A stretch of DNA of 38,668 bases from Opitutia bacterium UBA4506 (GCA_002388665.1 DGMY01000087.1:1-38668); one strand, 5' to 3'. Shown: positions 17,001 to 26,086, numbered from the stretch's first letter. The notes: generated by a model from the letters alone, not told the origin. Program-made: numbers and translations.

Positions 17001-17540
17001 TCATCCACAAGCCGCTTCGAGAAATTGGTCTATCTCCAAAATGGAAGTCAATCGGATCTTCTCTCCCGAATACGACTCATACAGTTCCCGATGGCACGCA
17101 TAGCCTAAATGATCGCTTCGATCACGATATCCCTTCACCCGCTCCACCATTCGCTGATTTTGAAGCGGAGACAGATCCCGACCGTACTCGCGCAACATCC
17201 GGGCACTGCGTACCCGCAGCCCTTCGAGACAATCCTCCTCCGAGCGGTCGATCCAAACCAGAAAAGGACGAGACTCCAGTACCCGCTCGATCAGCCGGCC
17301 ATAGACCCCCTCGACCACCCAATCATCATCGGCCTCGAGAAAATCGCTGAGCAACCGGCGGGACTCGCTTCGGTCCCGCTCAACCAAACGTCCTCGACCG
17401 CCGTCACCCTGTTCACGGGAAAAGACGACTTGATCGAGTGGAAGCACCTGCCAACCCAATCGTGTCCCCAAAGCCCTGCTCAGATGAGTCTTTCCAGATC
17501 CCCAACTTCCAATAATCGCGAATCGATTTGCCTCTATCAC
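17001..17540 (-). CDS. P-loop kinase-like protein (adenylate-kinase/topology-modulation type)
   Basis: Small cytoplasmic nucleotide-binding protein of 179 residues. The P-loop is GSWGSGKTHLSRALG (residues 12-26), followed by WQVLPLDQVVF, the usual substrate loop of FlaR-like kinases, and a Walker B-like VVEGVYGRLIERVL. An Arg-rich lid (RVRSARMLREYGRD) is present. Such proteins are annotated as DNA topology modulation kinases; the real substrate is unknown. It overlaps the metX stop by 4 nt, so the two are probably translated together. Confidence 0.75.
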   Translation of the reverse strand: MIEANRFAIIGSWGSGKTHLSRALGTRLGWQVLPLDQVVFSREQGDGGRGRLVERDRSESRRLLSDFLEADDDWVVEGVYGRLIERVLESRPFLVWIDRSEEDCLEGLRVRSARMLREYGRDLSPLQNQRMVERVKGYRDRSDHLGYACHRELYESYSGEKIRLTSILEIDQFLEAACG

Positions 17541-18655
17541 GTGTGAACGGTTGATTCCAACTCGGTCAGGAAAGGATTGACCACGCTCGAAAGCTGATCG
17601 GTGTGCCGCAGAAAGGAAGCGTGCCCGGCTGGATTACTCAACTCGCAAAGGCGCACGGAAACCCCTGCCTCCTCAAGACCGGACACCACCTCTTTGGATT
17701 CGTGCGGCGGGTACCGCCAGTCGGAGTCGTAAGTCACTACCAGAAACCGCGCTTCGAAGTCCCTAAAGGCATCGGCCAGCGAGTCGGAGCCCTCAGCTGC
17801 GTCGAAATGGTCAATCGCCCGCGTGAGATACAGCAGCGAATTCGGGTCGAAGAACTTGCAAAAATCGCGGCCGCGTTGATCCAGAAAACCTTCGACCAAA
17901 TACTGGGGACCAAAGGGACGCTCCGTGTCCCGGCCCTCCATGAACTTCCTCCCGAACTTTGAGTTCATCGAATGGGGTGTCATCCAACCGATCGCTCCAA
18001 GCGCAAAAGCCAGCGCGGCCCCTCGACGAGGCCCCGACTCTTTCCCGTAGTAGTCTCCGTCCTGATAGAACGCATCGGACTGGACTGCTTCCCGCATGGC
18101 CCAGTTCAGGGCCAAACTCTGAGCCGACAATCGGGCGGGGCCCGCGATCAAAATCGCCCCGTGAGAACGGTTGGGAAAGGACTTGGACCATTGTAAAGCC
18201 AGCATCGAGCCGGTACTCGGACCAACGACGCAAAACAGTTTTTCGATCCCCAGCTTGCGCAGCAATATCTCTTGGGAGCGGACCATATCGGCCAAGGACA
18301 CCTCGGGAAAATCGAGCCCGTAGGGTTTGCCCGTCTCAGGGTTCTGGGAGGCGGGCCCGGTCGAGCCGCCACAGCCGCCCAGGAGATTGACGCAGATTAC
18401 AAAATAGCGGTCGGTATCGAATGCCCGGCCACTACCGATCATACCGTCCCACCAGCCCTGCATTTTATCGTCGGGCTTGTAGACGCCGGCGGCATGAGCA
18501 TCCCCGACTAGCCCGTGAAAGATCAAAATCGCGTTGGAGGCGTCCTCGTTGAGTTCACCATAGGTCTCGTAGGCCAACTTCCACTTGGAAAGCCTCTGCC
18601 CCGACTCGAGATCGAGCGGTTCGAAAAAGGTCTCCCGCTGCAGTGAAACAATCAC
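17537..18655 (-). CDS. metX: homoserine O-acyltransferase family protein (MetX)
   Basis: Alpha/beta hydrolase of 372 residues. MetX moves an acyl group from acyl-CoA to L-homoserine in the methionine pathway. The triad is visible: S147 in VVGPSTGSMLALQW, D312 in YDSDWRYPP and H345 in GHASFL. MetX-type features LLGGCGGSTGP (92-101) and the LADMVRSQEILLRKLGI helix are present. The nucleophile elbow is GPSTGS rather than the common GGSMGG, so a different acyl donor or acceptor is possible. Start is GTG, whose G is the last base of the upstream TAG stop, which implies coupled translation. Confidence 0.85.
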   Translation of the reverse strand: MIVSLQRETFFEPLDLESGQRLSKWKLAYETYGELNEDASNAILIFHGLVGDAHAAGVYKPDDKMQGWWDGMIGSGRAFDTDRYFVICVNLLGGCGGSTGPASQNPETGKPYGLDFPEVSLADMVRSQEILLRKLGIEKLFCVVGPSTGSMLALQWSKSFPNRSHGAILIAGPARLSAQSLALNWAMREAVQSDAFYQDGDYYGKESGPRRGAALAFALGAIGWMTPHSMNSKFGRKFMEGRDTERPFGPQYLVEGFLDQRGRDFCKFFDPNSLLYLTRAIDHFDAAEGSDSLADAFRDFEARFLVVTYDSDWRYPPHESKEVVSGLEEAGVSVRLCELSNPAGHASFLRHTDQLSSVVNPFLTELESTVHT

Positions 18656-18948
18656 TACTCGCCCTCGTCGGTCGACAGATGCTCCATTGAATCCACGACC
18701 TCAGTAATCGTCACATCACTGACCTGCCCAAGGGGGTGTCGCTGCAACTGCCTCTCCAGGGCATCCCGCGACGGAGCTCGAAACAGATAAACTGATCCGC
18801 CGGAAACCATGGCGTAGGCCGCCTCGAGGTAGCCGGCATCCAGCGCCTTGCGCAGAGACTCGGCCGCCTTGCGCAACTTTTCTACAGGAACCTTTACCCG
18901 TGAACCCTTTCGCGGCTTGCTGATGACTAGAAAACTACGGGACGCCAT
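18655..18948 (-). CDS. small conserved-looking protein, dimeric alpha/beta-barrel type (97 aa)
   Basis: Protein of 97 residues with basic N-terminus. The pattern of strands and helices (SFLVISKPRKG, a helix KLRKAAESLRKALDAG, strand AYAMVSGGSVYLFRAP, helix SRDALERQLQRHP, strand VSDVTITEVV) looks like a ferredoxin-like alpha/beta fold such as YCII or muconolactone-isomerase relatives. No catalytic residue is evident. It is first in a three-gene operon with metX and the kinase-like gene; the stop overlaps the metX start by one base. The function is unknown. Confidence 0.65.
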   Translation of the reverse strand: MASRSFLVISKPRKGSRVKVPVEKLRKAAESLRKALDAGYLEAAYAMVSGGSVYLFRAPSRDALERQLQRHPLGQVSDVTITEVVDSMEHLSTDEGE

Positions 18949-19031
18949 CCCGCGAGATCTTGCCGATCGCTCCAGGGATGTAAAGTCCCGATACCGCGAC
19001 GAGTCCGATGCACAAAGAGCTCGGGGGGATG

Positions 19032-19057
19032 GGATTGAAATTACCTCATTTCAATCC
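19032..19057. promoter_or_regulatory. perfect inverted repeat upstream of the metX operon
   Basis: GGATTGAAAT and ATTTCAATCC, ten bases each and perfectly complementary, are separated by six bases. It lies 84 bases before the first gene of the metX operon and 62 bases after the stop of the esterase gene. There is no T-tract on either side, so it is a weak candidate for a terminator and a better one for a regulator site or RNA hairpin. Confidence 0.5.
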
Positions 19058-19118
19058 GCAACCAAGGCAGGTCCATTATGAGGGGGAGAAAGTCAATCCC
19101 CCAGGCATCCCGATCCGA

Positions 19119-20009
19119 TTAATCGCCCAAGTGCTCGTTTAAGAATTCCACTACCACGGGCCGCAAATCCATCTGGTCGGGCTGAAGATTGAAGCTATGA
19201 GGCGCCTCGGGGATCTCAACGTATTCGTAGACAAACCCCTCCTCGCGTAGAAACTCGACGAGCTCCCTTGATCTCTCGACCGGTATCGTCGAATCAGCCG
19301 TGCCGTGGACGATCAGCATCGGTGGCAGTTCGTTGTCAAAGTAGATCACCGGGGAGGCTTCTGCCTCGGTAAATGATCCCATTTGCTCCTTGGAAGCTCC
19401 CATAAAGGGGGAAACTTTCTGCTCCCGAACATCGTATTCGCCATAGAAATTAACCACGGCGGCAACTGAATTGTCTTGGTCTTGGAAGAGACCCTGATCA
19501 TTCCACTCAGGATCGTTCGCAGTTGACGCAACCATCATCGCAAGATGCCCACCGGCCGATCCTCCCATTATCGCAATCGAGTCGGGATCGATACCATACT
19601 GGTCAGCATTCGCGCGGATAAAGCGAAGAGCCGTCTTGCAATCATACAAATTTTGCGGCCACGCGAGATAGCTCAGGGTGAACTTTCTGGTCTCCGCGTC
19701 CCGGCTACCGACATTGAGTTTGTAGTTGATCGAAAAGACGGCAAAGCCTTCGGAGGCCAGATCTTTGGCAATGCTCCTCTCCCGTGAAGAGGCCTTGTCG
19801 CCGACGCGCCAGCCTCCACCGTGAATCAAAAGAACCGCAGGAAGCGGGCGCCCAAAACTCTTTGCAGGTAGATATACGTCGAGCTTCTCGGTCCGGTCGG
19901 GGCCGAGGTAGTCCACGTCTTTGACAACAGCAACCCCATCAGACGGGTCCGCGATAACGATAGACCTCAACAACGCGTATGAGATCAGGGATATAGTGAG
20001 AATTTTCAT
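19119..20009 (-). CDS. secreted alpha/beta hydrolase (carboxylesterase type)
   Basis: Secreted esterase of about 296 residues. After a signal peptide (1-20) come the oxyanion motif HGGGW (63-67), nucleophile S152 in GGSAGG, D240 in HGTADSTIPV and H272 in APHSF, a full catalytic set. This is the BD-FAE/carboxylesterase type often found beside polysaccharide enzymes to remove acetyl or similar esters. I start it at the ATG at 20009 (MKILTISLI), which gives a clean signal peptide; the frame is open to 20051, where an ATG overlaps the upstream stop by 4 nt. It is the last gene of the LacI-controlled unit. Confidence 0.85.
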   Translation of the reverse strand: MKILTISLISYALLRSIVIADPSDGVAVVKDVDYLGPDRTEKLDVYLPAKSFGRPLPAVLLIHGGGWRVGDKASSRERSIAKDLASEGFAVFSINYKLNVGSRDAETRKFTLSYLAWPQNLYDCKTALRFIRANADQYGIDPDSIAIMGGSAGGHLAMMVASTANDPEWNDQGLFQDQDNSVAAVVNFYGEYDVREQKVSPFMGASKEQMGSFTEAEASPVIYFDNELPPMLIVHGTADSTIPVERSRELVEFLREEGFVYEYVEIPEAPHSFNLQPDQMDLRPVVVEFLNEHLGD

Positions 20010-20047
20010 AAAGATACGTCTTCGAAACGAGCGATCGGCCGTGCCCC

Positions 20048-21367
20048 TCACTCAACCGGTTGAGGCTCAGTACCTACCGCCCAAACAGGCCATGAACCCG
20101 AGTAATCTACCTTCTCCTGCCCTCGCTCGATCTGGCTCATCAAAATCTCGAGATCCAATCGTGCGTTTTCGATAAAGCTCATCGACCAAGTCGAAGTCGC
20201 CCCGTTGTCGTAGGGTACCGGCGCGCTGAAAACCGGGGTCCAGTGCCCTCCTCCTGGCGTGCGCTCGAGGACCTCTATCGACGGCTGGGAAGGAGGAGCG
20301 ACCAGAAGCCGGAGGGTCCCATCGGAAAGCTCTCGAATCGACTTTGCATTGAGATCGGAGATCTTCGACGACTGCCATGCCTCGCCATCCCATTCAGCCT
20401 GATGGGCACTGCCTCCGAGGTTGTAGACGACGATCGGGCTGCTATCCGGTAAGGTCGCAGAGACGATCTTATCGATTCCGTATCCCTTCAAAATGGGACC
20501 CGTATCAGCGACAAGACAATGGTCCAGCATCTCATCAAAATCGATCCATTCGCCGAGATCGATACCGTCCGCACCCTGCCACGTCCCGGTGGACGGAATG
20601 AAGGAAGCAAAGTAGCCGTTGCGCGAGCCTCGGTTGTGACCGTTGGGGCCGCCTCGCATGACCCACGAAAATTGTACCCTCTCCTCACCCGGTTCATCCA
20701 CTACAAAAAAGTGGTAGGCATAGATCTCGTCGATATGGTCAGGGTCCTTCTTCTCGGTATCGATCCCTCGGCGATGCTCCGACCAAGTTTGACCATTGTC
20801 CTCCGAGACGACGTAGCCGAATGAGCGGTAAGGCCACGACCTCTCCTCATCCACACTGTAAAAGAGATACATCTTTTCACCCGACGAAAAGAGCATGGGA
20901 TAGGCTGGACGACTCGTCGAAACCGTCATCTCAGTCCAATCGCCAGAGAGGTCAGAAGGAAACTCGGACCGCGACACCTGCAAACTCTCGCAGTGATCTG
21001 CCCACGCAACGAGAATGTGGCCGTCCGGAGCGGCCGCCATATTCGGGTAATTGTGGTAGTCCCATTTCCCGTAAAAGGCCAGCGGTTTGATCACGGTGTC
21101 CTCCGACCAGACCCCCGATTCGTGATCAAACGAGCGCCCGAGAATTGTCATCCCAGGACCGTTCCAACAGACGAAAGTCGAATCCACTTGTGAGTCATAG
21201 AATCCGTATCCATGGGGACGGCGGCAACCATAGGTCGCGTTGGAAGCCACACGGGTAAAAACAGGGGCAATCATCGATTCACCGGTCACGGATTGATGGG
21301 AACTTTCCATTGCGGAGGAATCCATGAGGAGTAGGAAATTCAGAATGACGAAACAACGATAATTCAT
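20048..21367 (-). CDS. secreted BNR-type beta-propeller protein, polysaccharide-lyase-like
   Basis: Protein of 439 residues with a signal peptide (1-19). It shows propeller blade motifs with Asp-box style repeats: HNYPNMAAAPDGHILVAWADH (near 105-125), PAYPMLFSSGEKMYLFYS, FGYVVSEDNGQTWSEH and YAYHFFVVDEPGEERVQFSWVMRGGPNGH. The layout resembles the BNR_4 group, which contains ulvan lyases of PL24/PL25 and many uncharacterised verrucomicrobial proteins. I cannot fix the substrate or be sure of lyase activity. It begins 3 bases after the FAD protein stop, so they are co-transcribed. Confidence 0.7.
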   Translation of the reverse strand: MNYRCFVILNFLLLMDSSAMESSHQSVTGESMIAPVFTRVASNATYGCRRPHGYGFYDSQVDSTFVCWNGPGMTILGRSFDHESGVWSEDTVIKPLAFYGKWDYHNYPNMAAAPDGHILVAWADHCESLQVSRSEFPSDLSGDWTEMTVSTSRPAYPMLFSSGEKMYLFYSVDEERSWPYRSFGYVVSEDNGQTWSEHRRGIDTEKKDPDHIDEIYAYHFFVVDEPGEERVQFSWVMRGGPNGHNRGSRNGYFASFIPSTGTWQGADGIDLGEWIDFDEMLDHCLVADTGPILKGYGIDKIVSATLPDSSPIVVYNLGGSAHQAEWDGEAWQSSKISDLNAKSIRELSDGTLRLLVAPPSQPSIEVLERTPGGGHWTPVFSAPVPYDNGATSTWSMSFIENARLDLEILMSQIERGQEKVDYSGSWPVWAVGTEPQPVE

Positions 21368-21370
21368 AGC

Positions 21371-24289
21371 TCAAAGGAAAGAAACAGCTTCCGGTATGGG
21401 GCGAATGGCCCGGGGCACTTCATCACGGGAAAGAGTCTCAAAAGCACACCGCACAAACCCTCGCGGATCTTTCAGATGCTGCCTGTATCTTTCGGCGAGC
21501 GGAAGACCAAGCAACCGCTCAATTCGAGCAAGGACGAGATCCAATTGCCAAACGTGAGATTCAGAGACATCGGCACCCACATCATTGGGCAACACCATCT
21601 GTGGTTCATTTCTGATCTGCCTAGCCATCGAATAGGAAGGCGGGAGCATCAAATCTGCGACCGGATGACGCAGGAGAGACCTCAATACCGATCGAGCTTT
21701 GTCACCGTCTATAGAACCACGGGAGAGAAGTCTCTCGACGGTGAGCGCTACCGCACATTTCACAGGAAGCGGACAGTCAATCTCCTCTACGATTCGGGAA
21801 ATCGGCTCCAGGCACTCCTCGGAGCCGCAACGCCGTAGAAGAACCACGGCAAGAACCCAAAACGGAACATCAATCTCCTGACCATAGGCACCCCGATTCT
21901 TGCGAAAGCTCGTGATGCCAACCTCACGTTTACGAATTGCTGAGAGTAACCGATCCTCCGCTTTAGGGTCCTCCCACATTGCGAGGATGCAGGCTGCCGT
22001 GAAACTGGTTCTCGAATCGCCACAATCAAGCGCCTCCTCAACGCCAGCCCGATAGGAGTCCGGATCACGGTAGATCTCCCAGACATCGGTACTTGGACCA
22101 TCACTACGCAAGATATCCTCCAAATTCACTGGCTCTTTTGAACCCCGAGCCGAGGGTTGAAGGCGGCAGGGGTTCAACACTGCCGCATGAACCGCGCGCG
22201 AGCGTCCAGGATCGGGCAATCTCGCCGCTATCGCAGCGGCCCTACCCGCTACTTCTCCCAACCGCTGCATATCACGCTGCATGCGAATCGCATAGAATAC
22301 ATTGTTTTCCATTCCGGCAGCACGGCAGGCTACCCACACGTTCTCTAGATTCTTCGGCAGTAACATCCGGTAGGGCAATTGAGCCACTAGTTGGTGCCTG
22401 AAAAGACGGCATACCCAATAGAAAAATACAGCTTGATCATCTTCGTAGGCAATATCGACTGAATGGGTATCGGCATGGGCACTGGCAGATCCGATTGAAT
22501 CAGGAAAATCGCGTTTGCATAATAAGTCATCCAACCGTAGCCGATACTCGGTTTCGACCGATCGGGATTGGCGGACTCCTAGTGCAGGTGCGATTGATCG
22601 CAACGAGGTACCCCGGTCCCAACTCACCCCGGCATATTGAGCGATGCCGATCAACCGGGCTCGAGTGAGATCTTCGGGCGTGCAAGCATCGAGCCATCCG
22701 GCGTCAAAATTCTGGTTTCGAACGACGACAGATTCTCCATTGTCCCGGACCGTGAGTGCAGCCTGCGAATATGCCAAGCACCGATGATCCCCCACCCGGC
22801 CTACCGTAAATTTTGCTCCTGCAAATGCACATAGGTCAGCGTCTCCAGTAGAGTCTACAAATGACTGGGCTCGATACTCAATCAATCGACCATCTCTCGC
22901 GGCGAAGACCGATTCGACCCTGCCAGATTCGAGCTTCCGCACACCACAGAGCAAAGACCCTCCTATAAAACGAACCCCACTCTCCTCAAACACATCCAAG
23001 AGGGCAATCATCTTGGCAACCGGGTGCCACGTGGCCGATCCGGACTTTCGCCCAAGAAGGAGCGCCGATAAATCATCCGCTAAGACATCGATCTCGCTCT
23101 GCAAACCTCCCGGAAGACCGTAGAAGTAACAGGAAATGCCGCTCATTGTTCCGACACCTCCGGGGAAATCAAAATTTTCAAGGACTGTCGTTTCAACGCC
23201 GGATCTGGCCGAAGCAATGGCCGCCATGGCACCCGCTGTTCCTGCTCCTGCTACTAGCACTTCCGTCGTCTGAACCACGGTCTCAAGCGATTCTTCCCCT
23301 AGCTCGGAAACGTCGTCCGAATCGACACTTCTCTCCATCGAAGATGCGGCCGCGTAGGCACCCCTAAGACCCAGTTCAAATCGATCCGAAACTGTTTCCA
23401 AACCTTCCGATGACAGCGACGGACTCAACACTCTCAAGTTCCCCGGAATTACGCAGTCATCAAAACCGCAGGATGAATCGTCATCGTACACGGGGAAGCT
23501 CCTCATTGAGACATGGGAAACCGAGAAATCCTTGTCCGATGGAAAGTCCCGGCGAATCGCCCCCAGGATGGTGCGAATCTCCCTCGACCACGACTGCTCC
23601 TGGCACTTCCACCTCAACAGCCGTTCCGAAGAAACGGCGGAAGGTCCCAGTTTCATCCCCATACCTTCTACGAGAAGTGAAACCTTCTCTTCGACATCGG
23701 TCCAGCGAGTGGATTGCAAAGCCATCGTAGAAATGCTGGAAATGGGGAGCCGAACGGCATCGCCCAAACCGTGATTCCAACAACGAATCAGAGTCCCATC
23801 TTCGGAAGTGTCCAGCCATTGCTTCGCACGAAAGCGTCGGTATCCATTTTTGCTGGCGAAAGTCACGGACCTTATGTATCCGTTCTCCTCCGACACTCGA
23901 ACCGGAGAAATATAGAACATCGTGTCCAAATATCCGGAATCACTCTCTTCCAACAATTCCGAAGCAGCCAGAATCTCGACGCGAACAGGGTCGATCGGGT
24001 CCGTAGGCTTCAGACGACATCCCTTCCAGTTCAGCCAATCCATCAAACCTCCACAGCTGGACTTTGATCCCGCGGTCGAATTCTGCAAGGCGGCGGTAGA
24101 CTCCCACAGAAGCTGACCACTGGGCTCGATAAGGAGTACAGAATATCCCATCCTCCGCAAACGAACAGCAGCTGAGAAACCAATATATCCGCCGCCAAAA
24201 ATACCGAAATCATAGGATTCAGGTGAGGATTGATCCCCGCACGATGGGCGTTCGGCATTCATAGTAAGATTGATGCGTTTAGTGATCAA
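21371..24289 (-). CDS. tandem FAD-dependent oxidoreductase with helical-repeat C-terminus (972 aa)
   Basis: Very large protein with two FAD-binding units. The first starts DFGIFGGGYIGFSAAVRLRRMGYSVLLIE (27-55); the second starts TEVLVAGAGTAGAMAAIASARSGVETTVLE (342-371) and includes the distal flavin motif FVDSTGDADLCAFAGAKF (477-494). The second half matches the FAD-oxidoreductase type (PF12831-like) common in Verrucomicrobiota sugar loci. The region about 730-930 is helical with repeated patterns like HEAT repeats. The first unit keeps the GxGxxG-like dinucleotide motif, but the rest is degenerate (WLDTSEDGTLIRCWNHG where the second has DSTGDAD), so it may bind FAD without turnover. No signal peptide is seen. 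Substrate unknown. Confidence 0.8.
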   Translation of the reverse strand: MITKRINLTMNAERPSCGDQSSPESYDFGIFGGGYIGFSAAVRLRRMGYSVLLIEPSGQLLWESTAALQNSTAGSKSSCGGLMDWLNWKGCRLKPTDPIDPVRVEILAASELLEESDSGYLDTMFYISPVRVSEENGYIRSVTFASKNGYRRFRAKQWLDTSEDGTLIRCWNHGLGDAVRLPISSISTMALQSTRWTDVEEKVSLLVEGMGMKLGPSAVSSERLLRWKCQEQSWSREIRTILGAIRRDFPSDKDFSVSHVSMRSFPVYDDDSSCGFDDCVIPGNLRVLSPSLSSEGLETVSDRFELGLRGAYAAASSMERSVDSDDVSELGEESLETVVQTTEVLVAGAGTAGAMAAIASARSGVETTVLENFDFPGGVGTMSGISCYFYGLPGGLQSEIDVLADDLSALLLGRKSGSATWHPVAKMIALLDVFEESGVRFIGGSLLCGVRKLESGRVESVFAARDGRLIEYRAQSFVDSTGDADLCAFAGAKFTVGRVGDHRCLAYSQAALTVRDNGESVVVRNQNFDAGWLDACTPEDLTRARLIGIAQYAGVSWDRGTSLRSIAPALGVRQSRSVETEYRLRLDDLLCKRDFPDSIGSASAHADTHSVDIAYEDDQAVFFYWVCRLFRHQLVAQLPYRMLLPKNLENVWVACRAAGMENNVFYAIRMQRDMQRLGEVAGRAAAIAARLPDPGRSRAVHAAVLNPCRLQPSARGSKEPVNLEDILRSDGPSTDVWEIYRDPDSYRAGVEEALDCGDSRTSFTAACILAMWEDPKAEDRLLSAIRKREVGITSFRKNRGAYGQEIDVPFWVLAVVLLRRCGSEECLEPISRIVEEIDCPLPVKCAVALTVERLLSRGSIDGDKARSVLRSLLRHPVADLMLPPSYSMARQIRNEPQMVLPNDVGADVSESHVWQLDLVLARIERLLGLPLAERYRQHLKDPRGFVRCAFETLSRDEVPRAIRPIPEAVSFL

Positions 24290-24369
24290 TGGTTAGCCCT
24301 CAGATCTGCCTCTGAGGAGATCAGGCTCGTTCTCTTTGAATTCAATTGGTTACCAGCGAGAAAAGTACC

Positions 24370-25122
24370 TCAAGGGCTCGACTCCCAATACTCTAGATTG
24401 TCGTCCCCCGAGACCTCATCCTTCGACAATCTTTCCACGTGACCGTCAAAAAACACTGCGTTCATCTCGCCTCCATGCCGGTAGGCTACGGCAAAAGAGA
24501 GCTTGTCTGTCTGCGATACGTCTTCGCTGTACAAGTCGGCACCACTAGCCTGAATCTTCCAATCCAGGCCATCGGCGAAAGCGATCATCTTGCTCGGATA
24601 GTCGATTTGGTTCCGGCGAAACTGACGCAACTCGGTTTCGCCGTTATTCAACCCGGTGACATTATAGCCGTACGAACGGGCAACCGACGTATTCCCATAA
24701 TCCGCACTGCCCGGGCAGAAATACTCGTCAGGCCATGAACCTCTATTTAGATTTTCTCCGGTCAGGTAGGAATAGAATACCTTATTGGCAAACCACTTCC
24801 CACCGGTCCCCGGTGTATCTGTATACTCATCACCACGTAGGTCTTCCACCGGCACATATCCACCATCATGCTCCTGCGAGTAGGCAATATTAGCAATCTG
24901 CATCTGACGCAGATTATTGCCGCACTCCGTCGCAGCCGCAGACTGGCGAATACGGCCGACTACCGGGATAAGGATCCCCATCAAGACTCCCATAATCGCA
25001 ACGACTGAAAGCAACTCGATAAGCGTAAAACCACCGCATGTAAGACGGCTCTCATATTTCCTCAAAGCATTCATCGGATGAGACTGTTCACTACCAGTAG
25101 GGAAACCATCCAGACTACTCAC
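24370..25122 (-). CDS. H-X9-DG prepilin-like protein
   Basis: Pseudopilin-like surface protein. The N-terminal motif GGFTLIELLSVVAIMGVLMGILIPVVGRIRQSA marks prepilin peptidase processing. The C-terminal YRHGGEMNAVFFDGHVERL is the H-X9-DG signature of the large Planctomycetes/Verrucomicrobia family. The ATG at 25122 overlaps the upstream stop by 8 nt and gives a leader of about 30 residues; an ATG at 25074 (MNALRKYES) gives a more usual 14-residue leader. It is not a true GspG by sequence. It lies in the LacI-controlled unit, not with the secretion operon. Confidence 0.85.
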   Translation of the reverse strand: MSSLDGFPTGSEQSHPMNALRKYESRLTCGGFTLIELLSVVAIMGVLMGILIPVVGRIRQSAAATECGNNLRQMQIANIAYSQEHDGGYVPVEDLRGDEYTDTPGTGGKWFANKVFYSYLTGENLNRGSWPDEYFCPGSADYGNTSVARSYGYNVTGLNNGETELRQFRRNQIDYPSKMIAFADGLDWKIQASGADLYSEDVSQTDKLSFAVAYRHGGEMNAVFFDGHVERLSKDEVSGDDNLEYWESSP

Positions 25123-25966
25123 TCCGACGACGGCGAACTTGGCAAGCTACCAGCGAGAAGGCGACCAAACCCGTTGCCAGTGCAGCCGATGACACTTCAG
25201 GAATCGCCTCGACCGTTACCTGCTCAATAGTAAATGCATCCATACTGCTATTGCCAAAGACGACGATCGTATCGAAGTCGGTCTTCAGCCCGCTCGTATC
25301 CAAATAGGAATAGGCATATCCTGAAATGGTATCAATCCCAACGGAAACCTGAACCCCCCCCGCGGTGAGCAGGAGATTCATCTCCAGAGTGTAAGTTTCG
25401 CCGGATACGAAGTTAGTCCCAGTGCCGACATCACCGGTGTGGTCCGTAAAGGCCTCGTTCCCATTGATGAGCTGATCACTAATACCCGCCTCACGTTCCT
25501 CGATCCGCATCGCAGTTGGCGCCTGCAAATTTAAAAAGGCACCATATCCAGTATAGTCCTCAAAAGTAGAATTCCTAAAACCCGCGTTGTCCGCTGAAAT
25601 GCGGGACTCCCCCGAATCGAAAAGACCAATCCGGAACCCCGTAGTGCTCGCGGTCGGGGTATCCAAGGAGAACGAAATACTTACGTCAATTGAGTCTCCG
25701 ACCATGCTCAAAGAAGCGGGACTCCCGGAATCGGTAAAATAGGAAATCACGTAACGATTCGAATCGGTCACGAGACTACCACTCGCATCGCTAGAGCCCC
25801 CATTGTACGCGGTGTACCACGCGGAAGAGTCAGGAAGATCCTGGTCCAAACGCTCACCGGGAGTGAAGTTCTCGTCGAGCAACACATTGGCATTGAGAGA
25901 GGTCACGGATGACATCGCGAGAAGGGGAATCGCCGTATAATAGCACGCAAGGGAAATAACTTTCAT
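25115..25966 (-). CDS. PEP-CTERM surface protein
   Basis: Secreted protein of 283 residues: signal peptide (1-27), a beta-sandwich-like body resembling LamG/concanavalin-type folds (repeats of short beta strands with Ser/Thr/Asp), and a C-terminal sorting signal with IPEVSS, a hydrophobic helix and a basic end (VRRRRSE). IPE replaces the more common VPEP but is a usual variant in Verrucomicrobiota. PEP-CTERM proteins are processed by an exosortase, which is not in this window. First gene of the unit downstream of the LacI-type operator. Confidence 0.82.
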   Translation of the reverse strand: MKVISLACYYTAIPLLAMSSVTSLNANVLLDENFTPGERLDQDLPDSSAWYTAYNGGSSDASGSLVTDSNRYVISYFTDSGSPASLSMVGDSIDVSISFSLDTPTASTTGFRIGLFDSGESRISADNAGFRNSTFEDYTGYGAFLNLQAPTAMRIEEREAGISDQLINGNEAFTDHTGDVGTGTNFVSGETYTLEMNLLLTAGGVQVSVGIDTISGYAYSYLDTSGLKTDFDTIVVFGNSSMDAFTIEQVTVEAIPEVSSAALATGLVAFSLVACQVRRRRSE

Positions 25967-26074
25967 GAAAGCTCCTATTGATTTCTGGGGTTTGGGTTGA
26001 GGGAGGTATCCTAAAGAGGATGGTTGAACCCTAGAGACCGATCCTAGAGCCGGCCAGACATTATTGAGTCAAAC

Positions 26075-26086
26075 AGTTGCGCAACT
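26075..26086. promoter_or_regulatory. LacI-family operator candidate
   Basis: AGTTGCGCAACT, a perfect 12-base palindrome with a central CG, is the classic form of a LacI/PurR-family operator. It lies just after the lacI-type gene's stop (26109) and 109 bases before the PEP-CTERM gene, exactly where an operator controlling the downstream unit should be. Confidence 0.65.

Noticed and set aside
19032..19057. Rho-independent terminator for the esterase gene
   Set aside because: The hairpin is strong but no T-tract follows on either strand.
18949..19118. SAM riboswitch ahead of the metX operon
   Set aside because: I could not find the multi-stem layout of a SAM riboswitch; only the one inverted repeat is clear.
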